Positions 9,443-17,909 of a DNA stretch of 64,000 nt are shown piece after piece (within the stretch, counting starts at the first letter, position 1; each line of letters begins with the position of its first letter). The translations under genes and the position numbers were made by a program. Location: NCBI RefSeq assembly GCF_000337455.1, contig NZ_AOIU01000008.1:129423-193422 (forward strand), read 5' to 3'. The notes under the pieces were generated by a model. It was not told the origin of the DNA. It made no database searches and saw only the letters and a list, made by a program, of their open reading frames with translations. The stretch is from Halosimplex carlsbadense 2-9-1. GTDB taxonomy: Archaea > Halobacteriota > Halobacteria > Halobacteriales > Haloarculaceae.

Positions 9443-10429
9443 TCACCCGGACTCCCGCTCGTCCCGGGATCGAACCGACGGGTCGTAGGCGTGAGTGTGC
9501 GTGAGGATTCGGTCGGTGCCGTCGGCGAACGCGCGAACCGACTCGTCCAGGGGCGGCCCGGCGGCGGCGGGCGCTCGTTCGTTCTTCGACCACTCCTCCA
9601 GCGCGCCGTCGACGGTGTTCCGGACCGCGGGGTCGATCTCGGGCAGGCGGAGCCGAACGGAGTCGTCGGCGTCGTCGACGGGCGACAGCGAGCAGACGTA
9701 CCAGACCTCGGTGCTGAAAAAGACCGCATCGGTCGGGTGGACCGCTCGGCCGCGGTAGGTTTGCCCCTCGTACGCGACGTACTCGCCGAAGAAGTGCTCG
9801 CGCACCCACTCGCCGCGCTCAGTCTGCGGGGCAACCTGCGTCCGCGCGGCCGGTTCCGTGAGCGCGTCGACGACCAGCTCGCGGTACGGGGCCCGGAACG
9901 ACGAGACGGGGGTCGGATCGTCGGCCTCCTCGGACGGGACCTCCTCGGCCTGTAGCGTCATCTCGTGGTAGGTTCCCCCCTCGCAGTCGACCGCGTACGT
10001 GCCGCCGGCGTCGCCGTGCGGGTCGTCGATCGCGACCGCGTCGAACGAGGGGACCACCGGCACCGGCGCGTAGACGAACGCGTCGGCCACCGCGCGGACG
10101 GGACCGTCACCGGCCGCGGCCTCACGAAGTATCGACGCCAGCTTCGGCGGATAGACGGTCAGCGACGCGTCGCCCGTCGGTTCCACGGAATCGAGTACGA
10201 GCGACGGGGCGGGTGTCGTCCGGGGAGCCGTTGCGGTCCGCCTGTCGGTCGTCCGCCTATCGGTGACTGTCGGGGGGCCGGTCGCGGTCGGCGTCGCGGT
10301 CAGATCGCCGTCGCCCGCGCCGCTCCCCAGGTCGGTCACCGTCGCGTCGCCGCCGTTCCCCAGGCAGCCGGCGGTCCCCGCTAACGCGGCGGCGAGCAGC
10401 CCGAGGTAGCGTCGTCGGTCCCAGTCCAT
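9443..10429 (-). CDS. Tat-exported lipoprotein of unknown function
   Basis: 328-aa secreted lipoprotein. The N-terminus has RRRYLGLL and a lipobox ending at Cys22 (GTAGC). A Thr/Pro/Asp-rich linker (about 30-75), likely O-glycosylated and surface exposed, precedes a globular domain of about 240 residues with no motif I recognise; it holds a few Cys (VDCEGG, WYVCSL). The C-terminus is hydrophilic with no anchor. It stands alone between divergent neighbours. Function unknown; placement in the cell envelope is the only firm inference. Confidence 0.75.
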   Translation of the reverse strand: MDWDRRRYLGLLAAALAGTAGCLGNGGDATVTDLGSGAGDGDLTATPTATGPPTVTDRRTTDRRTATAPRTTPAPSLVLDSVEPTGDASLTVYPPKLASILREAAAGDGPVRAVADAFVYAPVPVVPSFDAVAIDDPHGDAGGTYAVDCEGGTYHEMTLQAEEVPSEEADDPTPVSSFRAPYRELVVDALTEPAARTQVAPQTERGEWVREHFFGEYVAYEGQTYRGRAVHPTDAVFFSTEVWYVCSLSPVDDADDSVRLRLPEIDPAVRNTVDGALEEWSKNERAPAAAGPPLDESVRAFADGTDRILTHTHAYDPSVRSRDERESG

Positions 10430-10594
10430 CGTGTTCGACCGAGCGCGCGCCGCGGCAAAGTGTCTTCAGGAGGCTCAAACGAGCGCTGTATCGACCGCTG
10501 GCCGTCGCCGGCGTCCGCCCGTGTCGTCTCCCCGGCCCCCGATGGCGCTGCCGCGACCGTCATTCCGAAGGCGGCCGAGTCCGACAGGAAGACG

Positions 10595-11398
10595 ATGCCG
10601 ACCGACGCGCTCCCACCGATCGGGCTGGGCACGTACTCCGACGACGACCGCGAGCAGTGGCGCGACAACGTCGCGACCGCCCTCGAGGAGGGGTACCGCC
10701 ACTTCGACACCGCGCAGGACTACGACAACGAGACCTACATCGGCGAGGGGATCGCCGACGCGGCCGTCGACCGCGAGGAGGTCTACCTCGCGACGAAACT
10801 CGCCCCTGGCAACCTCGCGTACGAGGACGCGCTCGAGACGGCCGCTGCGAGCCGCGACCGCCTCGGCGTCGACACCATCGACCTGCTGTACGTCCACTGG
10901 CCGGCCGACAGCTACGACCCCGACGAGACGCTCCGTGCGCTCGACGAACTGTGCGACGAAGGGGTCGTCCGCCACGTCGGCCTGTCGAACTTCACGCCGG
11001 AACTGCTCGACGAGGCCCGCGACTACCTCGACGCGCCGGTCGCCGCCCACCAGGTCGAGTGTCACCCGCTGCTCCAGCAGGACGAACTCCGCGCCTACGC
11101 CCGGGAACACGACCACTGGCTGGTCGCCTACTCCCCGCTCGCACAGGGCGAGGTGTTCGACGTGCCCGCCGTCCGCGAGGTCGCCGAGAAACACGACGCC
11201 ACGCCCGCGACGGTGTCGCTCGCCTGGCTCCTCTCGAAGGACAACGTCGCCGTCGTCCCCAAGGCCAGCGGTCGCGAGCACATGCGCCAGAACATCGCCG
11301 CTCGCGACCTCGAACTGGACGACGAGGACGTCGCCCGTATCGACGACATCGAACGCGAACACCGCGTCTTCGACCCCGCGTTTGGCCCCTGGAACTGA
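10595..11398 (+). CDS. Aldo/keto reductase
   Basis: NADPH-dependent (alpha/beta)8-barrel oxidoreductase, 267 aa. The catalytic tetrad can be placed: Asp38 (GYRHFDTA), Tyr43 (QDYDN), Lys68 (LATKL) and His101 (LLYVHW). GLSNF and HPLLQQ segments and a C-terminal VPKASGREHMRQNI cofactor loop (typical KASxxxRxxxN-like NADP binding) follow. An in-frame upstream start exists at 10460, but the extra 45 residues look non-coding and the family starts near MPTDALPPIGLGTY. Reduces aldehydes or keto-sugars; the physiological substrate is not evident. Convergent with the following sugar isomerase gene. Confidence 0.93.
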   Translation: MPTDALPPIGLGTYSDDDREQWRDNVATALEEGYRHFDTAQDYDNETYIGEGIADAAVDREEVYLATKLAPGNLAYEDALETAAASRDRLGVDTIDLLYVHWPADSYDPDETLRALDELCDEGVVRHVGLSNFTPELLDEARDYLDAPVAAHQVECHPLLQQDELRAYAREHDHWLVAYSPLAQGEVFDVPAVREVAEKHDATPATVSLAWLLSKDNVAVVPKASGREHMRQNIAARDLELDDEDVARIDDIEREHRVFDPAFGPWN

Positions 11399-11434
11399 CC
11401 GCGACCGGTTCGCCCCGCCCCCGCTCGGCGCCGC

Positions 11435-12163
11435 TCAGACGAGTTCGTTGGTCCGCTCGGCCGCCCGCTCCAGCGAGTCCAGCGGGTCGGCGCCCTCGTA
11501 CTCGTAGATCAGCCACTCGCTGTCGTTGTCGGCGACGGCGTCGGCGACCCCGTCCAGGTCGAGGTCGCCCTCGCCGACCGGGACCGACTCGCCACCGGCC
11601 ACGTCGTAGTCCTTGAGGTGGACCAGCCGGGAGCGGTCGCCGAGGTCGCGCAGTCGCTCGACCACGTCGTCGCCGGCCGCCAGCGCCAGCCCGAGGTCGA
11701 GTTCGATCGGGAACGCCGTCTCGTCGACGAAGGCGTCGAAGCCAGTCCGATCACCCAGGTCGGTGTACTCGTGGTCGTGGTTGTGGTAGTGCAAGGTCAT
11801 GCCGTGGGCGGCGAGTTCGTCGGCCAGTTCGGTGAGGCGGGCGGCCGCGGCCTCGACGGCCGCGACGGACTCGAAGTGCTCGGCGTCGAGCCACGGGACG
11901 ACGACGTGTTCGACGCCGAGGTCGTCGTAGTAGGCGACGGTCTCCTCGAAGTCGTCTTCGAGTTCGTCGATTCCAACGTGAGCGCCCGCGACGTCGAGGC
12001 CCGTTTCGTCGAGCGTCGCGAGCACCTCGTCGGTGTCGGCTTCGGTGACGCGGTAGGCGAACTCCACGCCCTCGAAGCCGGCGTCGGCGACCAGTTCGAG
12101 TACCTCGGTGAACGGGCGGTCGACGTTCCGGAGCGTGTACAGCTGGACGGCAGAGCGTGTCAT
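11435..12163 (-). CDS. Sugar phosphate isomerase/epimerase (xylose-isomerase-like TIM barrel)
   Basis: 242-aa protein of the AP-endonuclease-2/sugar isomerase-epimerase superfamily (IolE/hydroxypyruvate-isomerase-like). The metal-binding stretches are visible: HVGIDELEDD, HYHNHDHEY, PIELDLGLA, VHLKDYD and the terminal WLIYEYEG glutamate. Such proteins use a divalent metal to move carbonyl groups in sugars or inositols. The start at 12163 (MTRSAVQLYTLR) is preferred because the protein then begins with the first beta-strand; an upstream open frame is Gly/Arg-rich and unlikely to be coding. Substrate undetermined. Confidence 0.88.
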   Translation of the reverse strand: MTRSAVQLYTLRNVDRPFTEVLELVADAGFEGVEFAYRVTEADTDEVLATLDETGLDVAGAHVGIDELEDDFEETVAYYDDLGVEHVVVPWLDAEHFESVAAVEAAAARLTELADELAAHGMTLHYHNHDHEYTDLGDRTGFDAFVDETAFPIELDLGLALAAGDDVVERLRDLGDRSRLVHLKDYDVAGGESVPVGEGDLDLDGVADAVADNDSEWLIYEYEGADPLDSLERAAERTNELV

Positions 12164-12346
12164 CGGTCCAGATCGGTCCCGCGCGCCGAAAGCCGTTGGC
12201 CTCCCGGAACGACTCGCTGGCGTCGGCTCTCCCGACTCACCGCCGTCGCCCCACGGGACGCACGCGGCTGCGTACCGCCTCGCGACGGCCGAGTCACCCC
12301 GTCCCACGCCACCCCTATGACGCTGGCGACCGTAGTCAGAACCGTC

Positions 12347-12802
12347 ATGACATCCGACCGCGTCGTCGACCTGCTGAAGCGCGCGTACAGCGACGAGATC
12401 GAGACGGTGATGAACTACCAGACGAACGCGATCGTCCTCGACGGGATCCACGCCGAGGAGGTCAAGGCGAGCCTCCAGGCGGACATCCAGGAGGAGCTGA
12501 CCCACGCCGAGGAGATCGGCCAGCGACTCAAGCAGCTGGAGGCCCGCCCGCCGGGCTCGATGGCGTTCGAGGCCCACCAGGAGAGCCTCCAGCCGCCCGA
12601 GGACTCGACGGACGTGCTCGCCGTCATCGAGGGCGTCCTCGACGCCGAGTCCGACGCCATCGACACCTACCACGACCTCATCGACGCCGCCGAGGACGCC
12701 GACGACCCGCTCACCGAGGACCTGGCCGTGACGCTGCTCGCCGACGAGGAGGCCCACCGCACCGAGTTCCGCGGCTTCCGCAAGGAGTACGCCGACGACT
12801 AG
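12347..12802 (+). CDS. Ferritin-like diiron protein
   Basis: 151-aa four-helix-bundle protein of the ferritin-like superfamily. Iron ligands fit the pattern E...ExxH in helices 1-2 (SDEIETVMNY, EELTHAEE) and E...ExxH in helices 3-4 (VLDAESDAIDTYHDL, LADEEAHRTEF). Likely roles are iron storage, peroxide handling or an oxidase-like function; the family is often called bacterioferritin-like in haloarchaea. Start at 12347 (MTSDRVVDLL) is chosen over an in-frame ATG at 12317 because the former begins at the conserved first helix. Divergent from the sugar isomerase gene across 183 bp. Confidence 0.88.
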   Translation: MTSDRVVDLLKRAYSDEIETVMNYQTNAIVLDGIHAEEVKASLQADIQEELTHAEEIGQRLKQLEARPPGSMAFEAHQESLQPPEDSTDVLAVIEGVLDAESDAIDTYHDLIDAAEDADDPLTEDLAVTLLADEEAHRTEFRGFRKEYADD

Positions 12803-12901
12803 CGCGCGCCGACGGCGCGCTCGACCGCACTCCCGTCTGACCGCGCTCCGCCGCCCCAGGCGGGGCAAACGCCTTGCCGCTGGCGGGCCACCGGAACGGA
12901 C

Positions 12902-14122
12902 GTGTCCCGAGACGCCGACGGGCTGGCGCCGCCGTCGCGGTGTCGCCCGACCGACGAGTTGCCCCCGCTTCTCGAATTCCGCGACGGCTCGCCTGTCGAG
13001 AATCCCGCCGACTGGCGCGAGCGTCGCGAGGAACTCCGCCGGCTCCTGCGGCACTACGTCTACGGCTACGCGCCCGACCCGCCGGAGATCGAGACGACGA
13101 GCGAGCGCACCCCGAAGATTCTCGACGGCGCGGCGACGCTCGTCGAGACCGAGATCGCGTTCGCCGAGTTACCCGACGACGCGCCCACCATTACCCTCGC
13201 CGTCTTCCTGCCGAGCGACGCCGTCGCCGCCGACCGCTCGGTGCCGGTCCTGCTGGGGCTGAACTGGCGGGGCAACCACGCCGCGGTCGACGACCCGGCG
13301 GTGAGGATCACCGACACCGCCCGCGAACACGGCGGCCGCGACGAGGGAGCCGCCGAGCGCGGCGCCGCCGCCGACTACTGGTGCGTCGAACACGTCATCG
13401 CGCGGGGCTACGGCTTCGCGACCTTCCAGCTCGCCGATGTCGACCCCGACAGCGGCGACCCCGCCGACGGCGTCCGCCCGTACTACGACGGCGAGTTGCC
13501 CGGCCCGCCGGGCACCGAGTGGGGCGTCCTCGCCGCGTGGGCCTGGGGACTCCAGCGCTGCGTCGACGCGCTGGGCCCGATGGACGCGGTTCGCACCGAG
13601 GAGATCGCCGTACTCGGCCACTCCCGATGTGGCAAGGCCGCGCTGCTGGCGGGCGCGACCGACGAGCGGATCGGCCTCGTCGCGCCCCACCAGTCGGGCA
13701 CCGGCGGAATGGCCCTCGACCGCGACAACGACCAGGAGGGGGTCGGCGACATCACCGGCATGTTCCCCCAGTGGTTCGCCGACACCTACGCGGCCTTCGA
13801 CGGGCAGGTCGACCGGTTGCCCGTCGACAGCCACTCCCTCGCCGCGCTCGTCGCGCCTCGCCCGCTCTTCGACACCGCCGGCGCCCGCGACTACTGGACC
13901 AACCCCGGCCGCGCGCTGGACGCCGTCCGCGCCGCCGAGCCAGTCTGGGAACTGCTCGGCGCCGAGGGCATCGGCGACGACCTCCCGCTGTACGGCGACG
14001 ACGCGATCACCGACGAGACCGTCGGCTCGCTCTGTCACTACCGCCGCGAGACCGGCCACTCCCTGAACGAAGGCTACCTCGACGCCGTCCTCGACTTCGC
14101 CGACGTACACTTCGACGGGTAG
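12902..14122 (+). CDS. CE15-like (glucuronoyl) esterase, alpha/beta hydrolase
   Basis: 406-aa alpha/beta hydrolase resembling carbohydrate esterase family 15. Nucleophile motif GHSRCGKAA (CE15 normally GCSRxGK), followed by the substrate-loop SGTGGMAL and a late ETGHSLN His candidate; the N-terminus has the RREELRRLLRHYVYGYAP stretch seen in these enzymes. Family members cleave glucuronoyl or acetyl esters in hemicellulose. GTG start at 12902. No signal peptide is visible, so it would act on imported or intracellular material, which is odd for this family. It could link functionally to the exported GH5 protein at 37360, but the genes are far apart. Confidence 0.8.
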   Translation: MSRDADGLAPPSRCRPTDELPPLLEFRDGSPVENPADWRERREELRRLLRHYVYGYAPDPPEIETTSERTPKILDGAATLVETEIAFAELPDDAPTITLAVFLPSDAVAADRSVPVLLGLNWRGNHAAVDDPAVRITDTAREHGGRDEGAAERGAAADYWCVEHVIARGYGFATFQLADVDPDSGDPADGVRPYYDGELPGPPGTEWGVLAAWAWGLQRCVDALGPMDAVRTEEIAVLGHSRCGKAALLAGATDERIGLVAPHQSGTGGMALDRDNDQEGVGDITGMFPQWFADTYAAFDGQVDRLPVDSHSLAALVAPRPLFDTAGARDYWTNPGRALDAVRAAEPVWELLGAEGIGDDLPLYGDDAITDETVGSLCHYRRETGHSLNEGYLDAVLDFADVHFDG

Positions 14123-14188
14123 GGGACCGCGACCGGACGGGCGCGCCACGAGGCTTATCCCGGTCGACGACCTCGGTAGACCAGAGCG

Positions 14189-14365
14189 ATGGGCATCTTC
14201 AACAGGCTCGGCCGGGAGGTCGAGGAGTTCAAGCAGAGCGCCAAAGAGGCCGCCGAGGAGCGCCACGACTACCGGTGTGAGGCCTGCGACGCGCGCTTCG
14301 CCACCGAGTACGAGGAGTGTCCGGACTGCGGCGCCGAGGCGGTCGTCGCGGCCGACGACGAGTAG
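14189..14365 (+). CDS. Small zinc-ribbon protein
   Basis: 58-aa protein below the usual gene-calling length. It begins MGIFNRLGREVEEF with a charged helix, then a zinc ribbon with two knuckles, YRCEACDARF and EECPDCGAE, giving a CxxC...CxxC site. An AT-richer CTTATCC lies about 32 bp upstream. Tiny zinc-ribbon proteins of this type are abundant in haloarchaea and some affect growth, biofilm or motility, but no specific role can be given here. Confidence 0.85.
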   Translation: MGIFNRLGREVEEFKQSAKEAAEERHDYRCEACDARFATEYEECPDCGAEAVVAADDE

Positions 14366-14416
14366 ACGGCCCGGGTCGGCAGGGCACTTTTGAACGCGCC
14401 GGACGACCGTCCGCGC

Positions 14417-14815
14417 ATGTCGACCGCCGACGAGCTGTGGTCCCAGGCCGAGCGATGGGCGACCCGCTCGGCGTTACTGCTCGCGCTCGGTGTCGTTCTC
14501 GTCGTCGCGTTCGCCCGGGCACAGTTGCTAGACGCCGGATTCGCGTCGGTCGGGCTCCGTCCCGCGCTCAAGTGGGCGCTGACCGCGGGGGTAGCGTCGG
14601 TCGCGCTCGTCTGGGCCGTCGCGGCGCCGCGACTCCGCGCGGTAGCCGCCCTCGTCGTCGGCGTCTGCGGGTCCGCGGTGACCCTCGTCGGTGTCGTCTT
14701 CGACCCGTACTCGGCCACGGCCGCGGGCTACGCGGTCACGCTGGGGACGCTCTCGATACTCCTGGCCGGTGTCCTCGAGACCGAGCGTCGGTTCGACTGG
14801 AACCGCTCCCGATAG
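14417..14815 (+). CDS. Small four-helix membrane protein
   Basis: 132-aa hydrophobic protein with about four membrane helices (ALLLALGVVLVVAFARA, TAGVASVALVWAVAA, AVAALVVGVCGSAVTLVGVV, YAVTLGTLSILLAGV). Start at 14417 rather than the in-frame ATG at 14390, because CTTTTGA lies about 28 bp upstream of 14417, a leaderless spacing. Converges with the prenyl synthase gene 17 bp downstream. No family function recognised. Confidence 0.75.
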   Translation: MSTADELWSQAERWATRSALLLALGVVLVVAFARAQLLDAGFASVGLRPALKWALTAGVASVALVWAVAAPRLRAVAALVVGVCGSAVTLVGVVFDPYSATAAGYAVTLGTLSILLAGVLETERRFDWNRSR

Positions 14816-14831
14816 GCCGCAAAATCTCCGG

Positions 14832-15674
14832 CTACCGTTCGCGGACGACGACGAACTCCGCGAGGTCGCTGAGATAATCCATCGCCTTCGAGTCCTCGGC
14901 GTCGACGGCGGCCAGCGCGTCGAGGGCCACCTGGGACTGTTCGTGCGCCCTATCGTTGGCCTCCTCGGGCGTCAGGTCGGCCACCTGTACGAGCGACGGG
15001 CGCTCCATGGCGGCGTCGTGGCCGGTGGGCTTGCCCAGGTCGGCCGCGTCGGCGGTCGCGTCCAACACGTCGTCGCGCATCTGGAAGGCGACGCCGACCC
15101 GCTCGGCGTACTTGCCGAAGTTCTCGACGGTGTAGGCGTCGGCCTCGGCGGCGATGGCGCCCAGCTCGGCCGCCGCCCGGAACAGGGCGCCGGTCTTCCG
15201 GCGGGCCAGTTCCATGTACTCCTCCTCGCTCGTCGGCTGGGCGACCAGCTCGGTCGCTTCGCCCTCGCCGAGTTCGACCATCGACTCCGAGACGGCCTGC
15301 ATCGCCCGTTCGTTCGAGGAGAACAGCGCGAACGCCTCGCCGAGCAGCCCGTCGCTGGCGATGATGGCGGGGCCGTGGCCGAACTCCGCCCAGGCGCTGG
15401 GCGTTCCCCGCCGAAGCTCGGAGCGGTCGATGATGTCGTCGACGACCAGCGAGGCGCTGTGGACGAGTTCGATGCCGACGGCGAACTCGACGGCGGTGTC
15501 GACGTCGCCGCCCAGCGCCTCGCAGACCAGCACCGTCACCGTCGGGCGCACCCGTTTGCCACCCGAGAGCACGACGTGGCGCACCTCCTCGCCGAGTTCG
15601 TCGGGTTCGACGGCGTCGAGCGTCGCCTCCAGCCGCTCTTCGACGCGTCCCCGACGAGACTCCAGGTACTCCAT
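14832..15674 (-). CDS. Polyprenyl (geranylgeranyl-type) diphosphate synthase
   Basis: Trans-prenyl diphosphate synthase, 280 aa, supplying isoprenoid chains for archaeol lipids and carotenoids. First aspartate motif DDIID at 79-83 and second DDVLD at 201-205 bind the Mg2+-diphosphates; GGKRVRPT (38-45) and the RRKTGALF segment (about 158-165) are the other conserved boxes. At 280 aa it is shorter than many GGPP/FGPP synthases (about 300-350), so chain length is uncertain. Single gene, no obvious operon partner. Confidence 0.9.
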   Translation of the reverse strand: MEYLESRRGRVEERLEATLDAVEPDELGEEVRHVVLSGGKRVRPTVTVLVCEALGGDVDTAVEFAVGIELVHSASLVVDDIIDRSELRRGTPSAWAEFGHGPAIIASDGLLGEAFALFSSNERAMQAVSESMVELGEGEATELVAQPTSEEEYMELARRKTGALFRAAAELGAIAAEADAYTVENFGKYAERVGVAFQMRDDVLDATADAADLGKPTGHDAAMERPSLVQVADLTPEEANDRAHEQSQVALDALAAVDAEDSKAMDYLSDLAEFVVVRER

Positions 15675-15926
15675 CGCCCCACGCTTAGGAACAGCCCCGC
15701 AAGTAGCTGACGAAACCGCCCCCTGGACCGCGACGGCAGCGACCGGGCCTCACCGACCGACGACCCCGCGGCGCTTCGGGACGCTCGGAGGCCGCGGTCG
15801 TCGCGTCGGTCGGCCACCGCCGAGCGGCCGCCCCGTCGAGGTCCTGGCGGCCGTGGGGTCGTCGGGAAAGCGTCGACGACCGCCGCCCTCGGTAGCCTCA
15901 AGGCCCCCGGCGCCCGAGAGGCGGGT

Positions 15927-16742
15927 ATGAACGGTGAGGCGGTTCGGGTGCTCACGTACAACGTTCGCCGCGACACGGCGCGCGACGGGGAGTTCGACTG
16001 GGCGGGCCGGGGTGACGCCGTCGCGGGCACGGTCCGCTTTCACCGCCCCGACATCGTCGGGCTGCAGGAGCCGCTCGGTCACCAGTATTCGGACCTGCGC
16101 GAATCCCTCCCCGACTTCGAGTGGGTCGGACGCTCGCGCGAGGCCGGCGAGGGAGACGGGGAGTTCTGCCCGGTCGGCTATCGGCCCGAGCGCTTCGAGC
16201 GACTCGACTCGGGGACGTTCTGGCTCTCGCCGACGCCCGACGAGTCGGGGAGCGTCGGCTGGGACGCCGCCTACCCCCGGATCGCCACGTGGGCCCGACT
16301 ACGCGACCGCGACGCCGGCGGGACGGTCCTGTACTGTAACACCCACCTCGACCACGAGGGCGAACGCGCCCGCGTCGAGGGCGCTCGGGTGCTCCGCGAG
16401 CGGGTGAGCGAGATCCGCGAGGACGAGGAGCCGGTCGTCGTCGGCGGGGATTTCAACTGCGTGGCCGGTGACGACCCGTATCGGGCGATCGTCGACGGCG
16501 ACGACCGCGAGGCCGGCGGCGGCGAGTCACCGCTCGTCGACGCCCGGGAGTCGAGCCCGTACCCGCCCCACGGCCCCGACACCACCCGAACCGACTTCGA
16601 GTCGCTGCGACCGGACCTGCAGATCGACCACGTCTTCGTCGCCGGTGCGGCGGTCGAGGGGTACGGCGTCGCCGCCGACGTGGTCGGCGACGGCTGGTTC
16701 CCCTCCGACCACCTCCCCGTCGTCGTCGATCTGGCGCTGTGA
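15927..16742 (+). CDS. Endonuclease/exonuclease/phosphatase (EEP) family protein
   Basis: 271-aa EEP-superfamily enzyme (DNase I/ExoIII/sphingomyelinase fold). Motifs in order: LTYNVRRD (metal Asn), GLQEPLG (catalytic Glu), NTHLDHEG, VGGDFNC, QIDHVFV and SDHLPVVVDL (catalytic His). No signal peptide, so probably cytoplasmic, unlike the exported EEP protein at 47061. The sequence resembles the subgroup of putative phosphodiesterases/hydrolases rather than ExoIII DNA repair enzymes. Substrate unknown. Converges with the HD gene, 29 bp between stops. Confidence 0.9.
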   Translation: MNGEAVRVLTYNVRRDTARDGEFDWAGRGDAVAGTVRFHRPDIVGLQEPLGHQYSDLRESLPDFEWVGRSREAGEGDGEFCPVGYRPERFERLDSGTFWLSPTPDESGSVGWDAAYPRIATWARLRDRDAGGTVLYCNTHLDHEGERARVEGARVLRERVSEIREDEEPVVVGGDFNCVAGDDPYRAIVDGDDREAGGGESPLVDARESSPYPPHGPDTTRTDFESLRPDLQIDHVFVAGAAVEGYGVAADVVGDGWFPSDHLPVVVDLAL

Positions 16743-16771
16743 GCGGGGAGTGAGCGGCCGCGCCGGAGCGG

Positions 16772-17434
16772 TCAGGTGTCAGGAATCGCGGTCTCGGCCT
16801 CGAACCGGTCGAAGAAGTCCTGCATGAACGCCCAGCGCGATTCGCCGTGGCGGCGACCGGGGGGCGTGTACAGCGCGTCCAGCCGCTCGCGCGCCCACTC
16901 GCGCAGCAGCGTCAGGTCGGGCGTACCGGCGTCGTCCGCGCCGGGGACCGACCCGGTGTCGATAGCCGCGTACTTCTCACCGGCGCGACCGGAGCGCTCG
17001 CCGACGATACACGCCAGGCGGACGAGTCCGACCGCCCCGGCGGCGTCCAGCTTGTCCGCGTCGAACAGCAGTTTCGCCGCCGGAGTCTCCGGCTCGGGGG
17101 AACTCGGCCGGATGCTGTGGCTCCGGAGACAGTGGACCACGGCGTCGACGCGGTCGGCCGCCACGCCTTCGGAGGCCAGCAGGTCCGAAGCCCGAGCGGC
17201 CGCCCACTCGCCGTGGTCGTCGATCTCACCGGTCCGTTCGAGCGGCCGGCCGACGTCGTGCAGCCAGGCCGCAGCGGCGAGAACGCCGCGGTCGACGGGT
17301 TCATCCCAGTCGGCGGCGAGCCGGAGCGACAGGTCGCGGACCCGCTTGGCGTGGAAGCTGTCGTGGGCGGGGAGGGCGTCGTCGTAGTACGGCATCGCCA
17401 GGTGGCGAGCGAGGGGTTCGAGATCCGGGGACAT
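16772..17434 (-). CDS. HD-domain phosphohydrolase
   Basis: 220-aa metal-dependent phosphohydrolase of the HD superfamily. Ligands visible: His in HDSFHAKRV (about residues 24-32), the HD pair in AWLHDVGRP (about 57-65), and the downstream Asp in LFDADKLDA (about 130). Such enzymes dephosphorylate nucleotides or act on modified nucleotides; the substrate is not predictable. The gene is divergent from 17520, and an inverted repeat lies in the shared upstream region. Confidence 0.88.
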   Translation of the reverse strand: MSPDLEPLARHLAMPYYDDALPAHDSFHAKRVRDLSLRLAADWDEPVDRGVLAAAAWLHDVGRPLERTGEIDDHGEWAAARASDLLASEGVAADRVDAVVHCLRSHSIRPSSPEPETPAAKLLFDADKLDAAGAVGLVRLACIVGERSGRAGEKYAAIDTGSVPGADDAGTPDLTLLREWARERLDALYTPPGRRHGESRWAFMQDFFDRFEAETAIPDT

Positions 17435-17458
17435 TACCGAGCGGTCGGCGGGCCGACA

Positions 17459-17514
17459 CGATAGTGATTCTGGAACCGCCCGGCGCGCTTTTGCCGCTCG
17501 GCTCCCTACTATCG
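17459..17514. promoter_or_regulatory. Inverted repeat in divergent promoter region
   Basis: CGATAGT at 17459-17465 is matched by ACTATCG at 17508-17514. A TATA-like CTTTTG lies between them, about 29 bp before the ATG at 17520, so the right arm would cover the transcription start of that gene. It could be an operator or coincidence. Confidence 0.3.
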
Positions 17515-17519
17515 GGAAT

Positions 17520-17870
17520 ATGCTACTGGTACGCGGTCACGCGGGCGGGACGGCGCTGACGGGGACGCTCTACGAGCGCGGCGAGCGGCCGCCGACCTTC
17601 GAGGGCGCCCCCGACGAGGGCGCCCCCTACGTCTGGGTCTGCGACGAGTTCTACGAGGTCGAGTCGGGCGGACAGGTTCAGCGGATCGACGGGCAGGAGC
17701 GCCACGTGGCCTTCGAGGCGCCGACGGCCCGCGGCTTCGACACCCGCGAGACGGCGCTCGACGCGGCGAAAGAACACGTCCGCACGCAGTTCGCGCGGCT
17801 CGGGCTCGCGAGCGAAGACGTGGAGATCGAGGTGATCGAGAACCCCGACAGGGAGGAGCCGGACCTGTAG
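17520..17870 (+). CDS. Conserved haloarchaeal hypothetical protein
   Basis: 116-aa soluble acidic protein beginning MLLVRGHAGG. It has an alternating strand/helix pattern, a YVWVCDEFYEVESGG stretch and an amphipathic helix ETALDAAKEHVRTQF near the C-terminus; no catalytic motif. The leaderless-type promoter (CTTTTG about 29 bp upstream) supports the ATG at 17520. It looks like one of the short proteins conserved across haloarchaea without known function. Confidence 0.75.
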   Translation: MLLVRGHAGGTALTGTLYERGERPPTFEGAPDEGAPYVWVCDEFYEVESGGQVQRIDGQERHVAFEAPTARGFDTRETALDAAKEHVRTQFARLGLASEDVEIEVIENPDREEPDL

Positions 17871-17909
17871 CGGTCGGCGAGAGGAACCGAAGCGAGTGAG
17901 GACGGTCGC

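Noticed and set aside
9463-9490. Sequence GGTTCGATCCCGGGA on the minus strand resembling a tRNA T-arm
   Set aside because: It lies in the coding end of the lipoprotein gene, the putative stem arms do not pair and no acceptor or anticodon arms are found.
12317-12346. Longer start for the ferritin-like gene
   Set aside because: The ten extra residues precede the conserved first helix and add nothing typical of the family.
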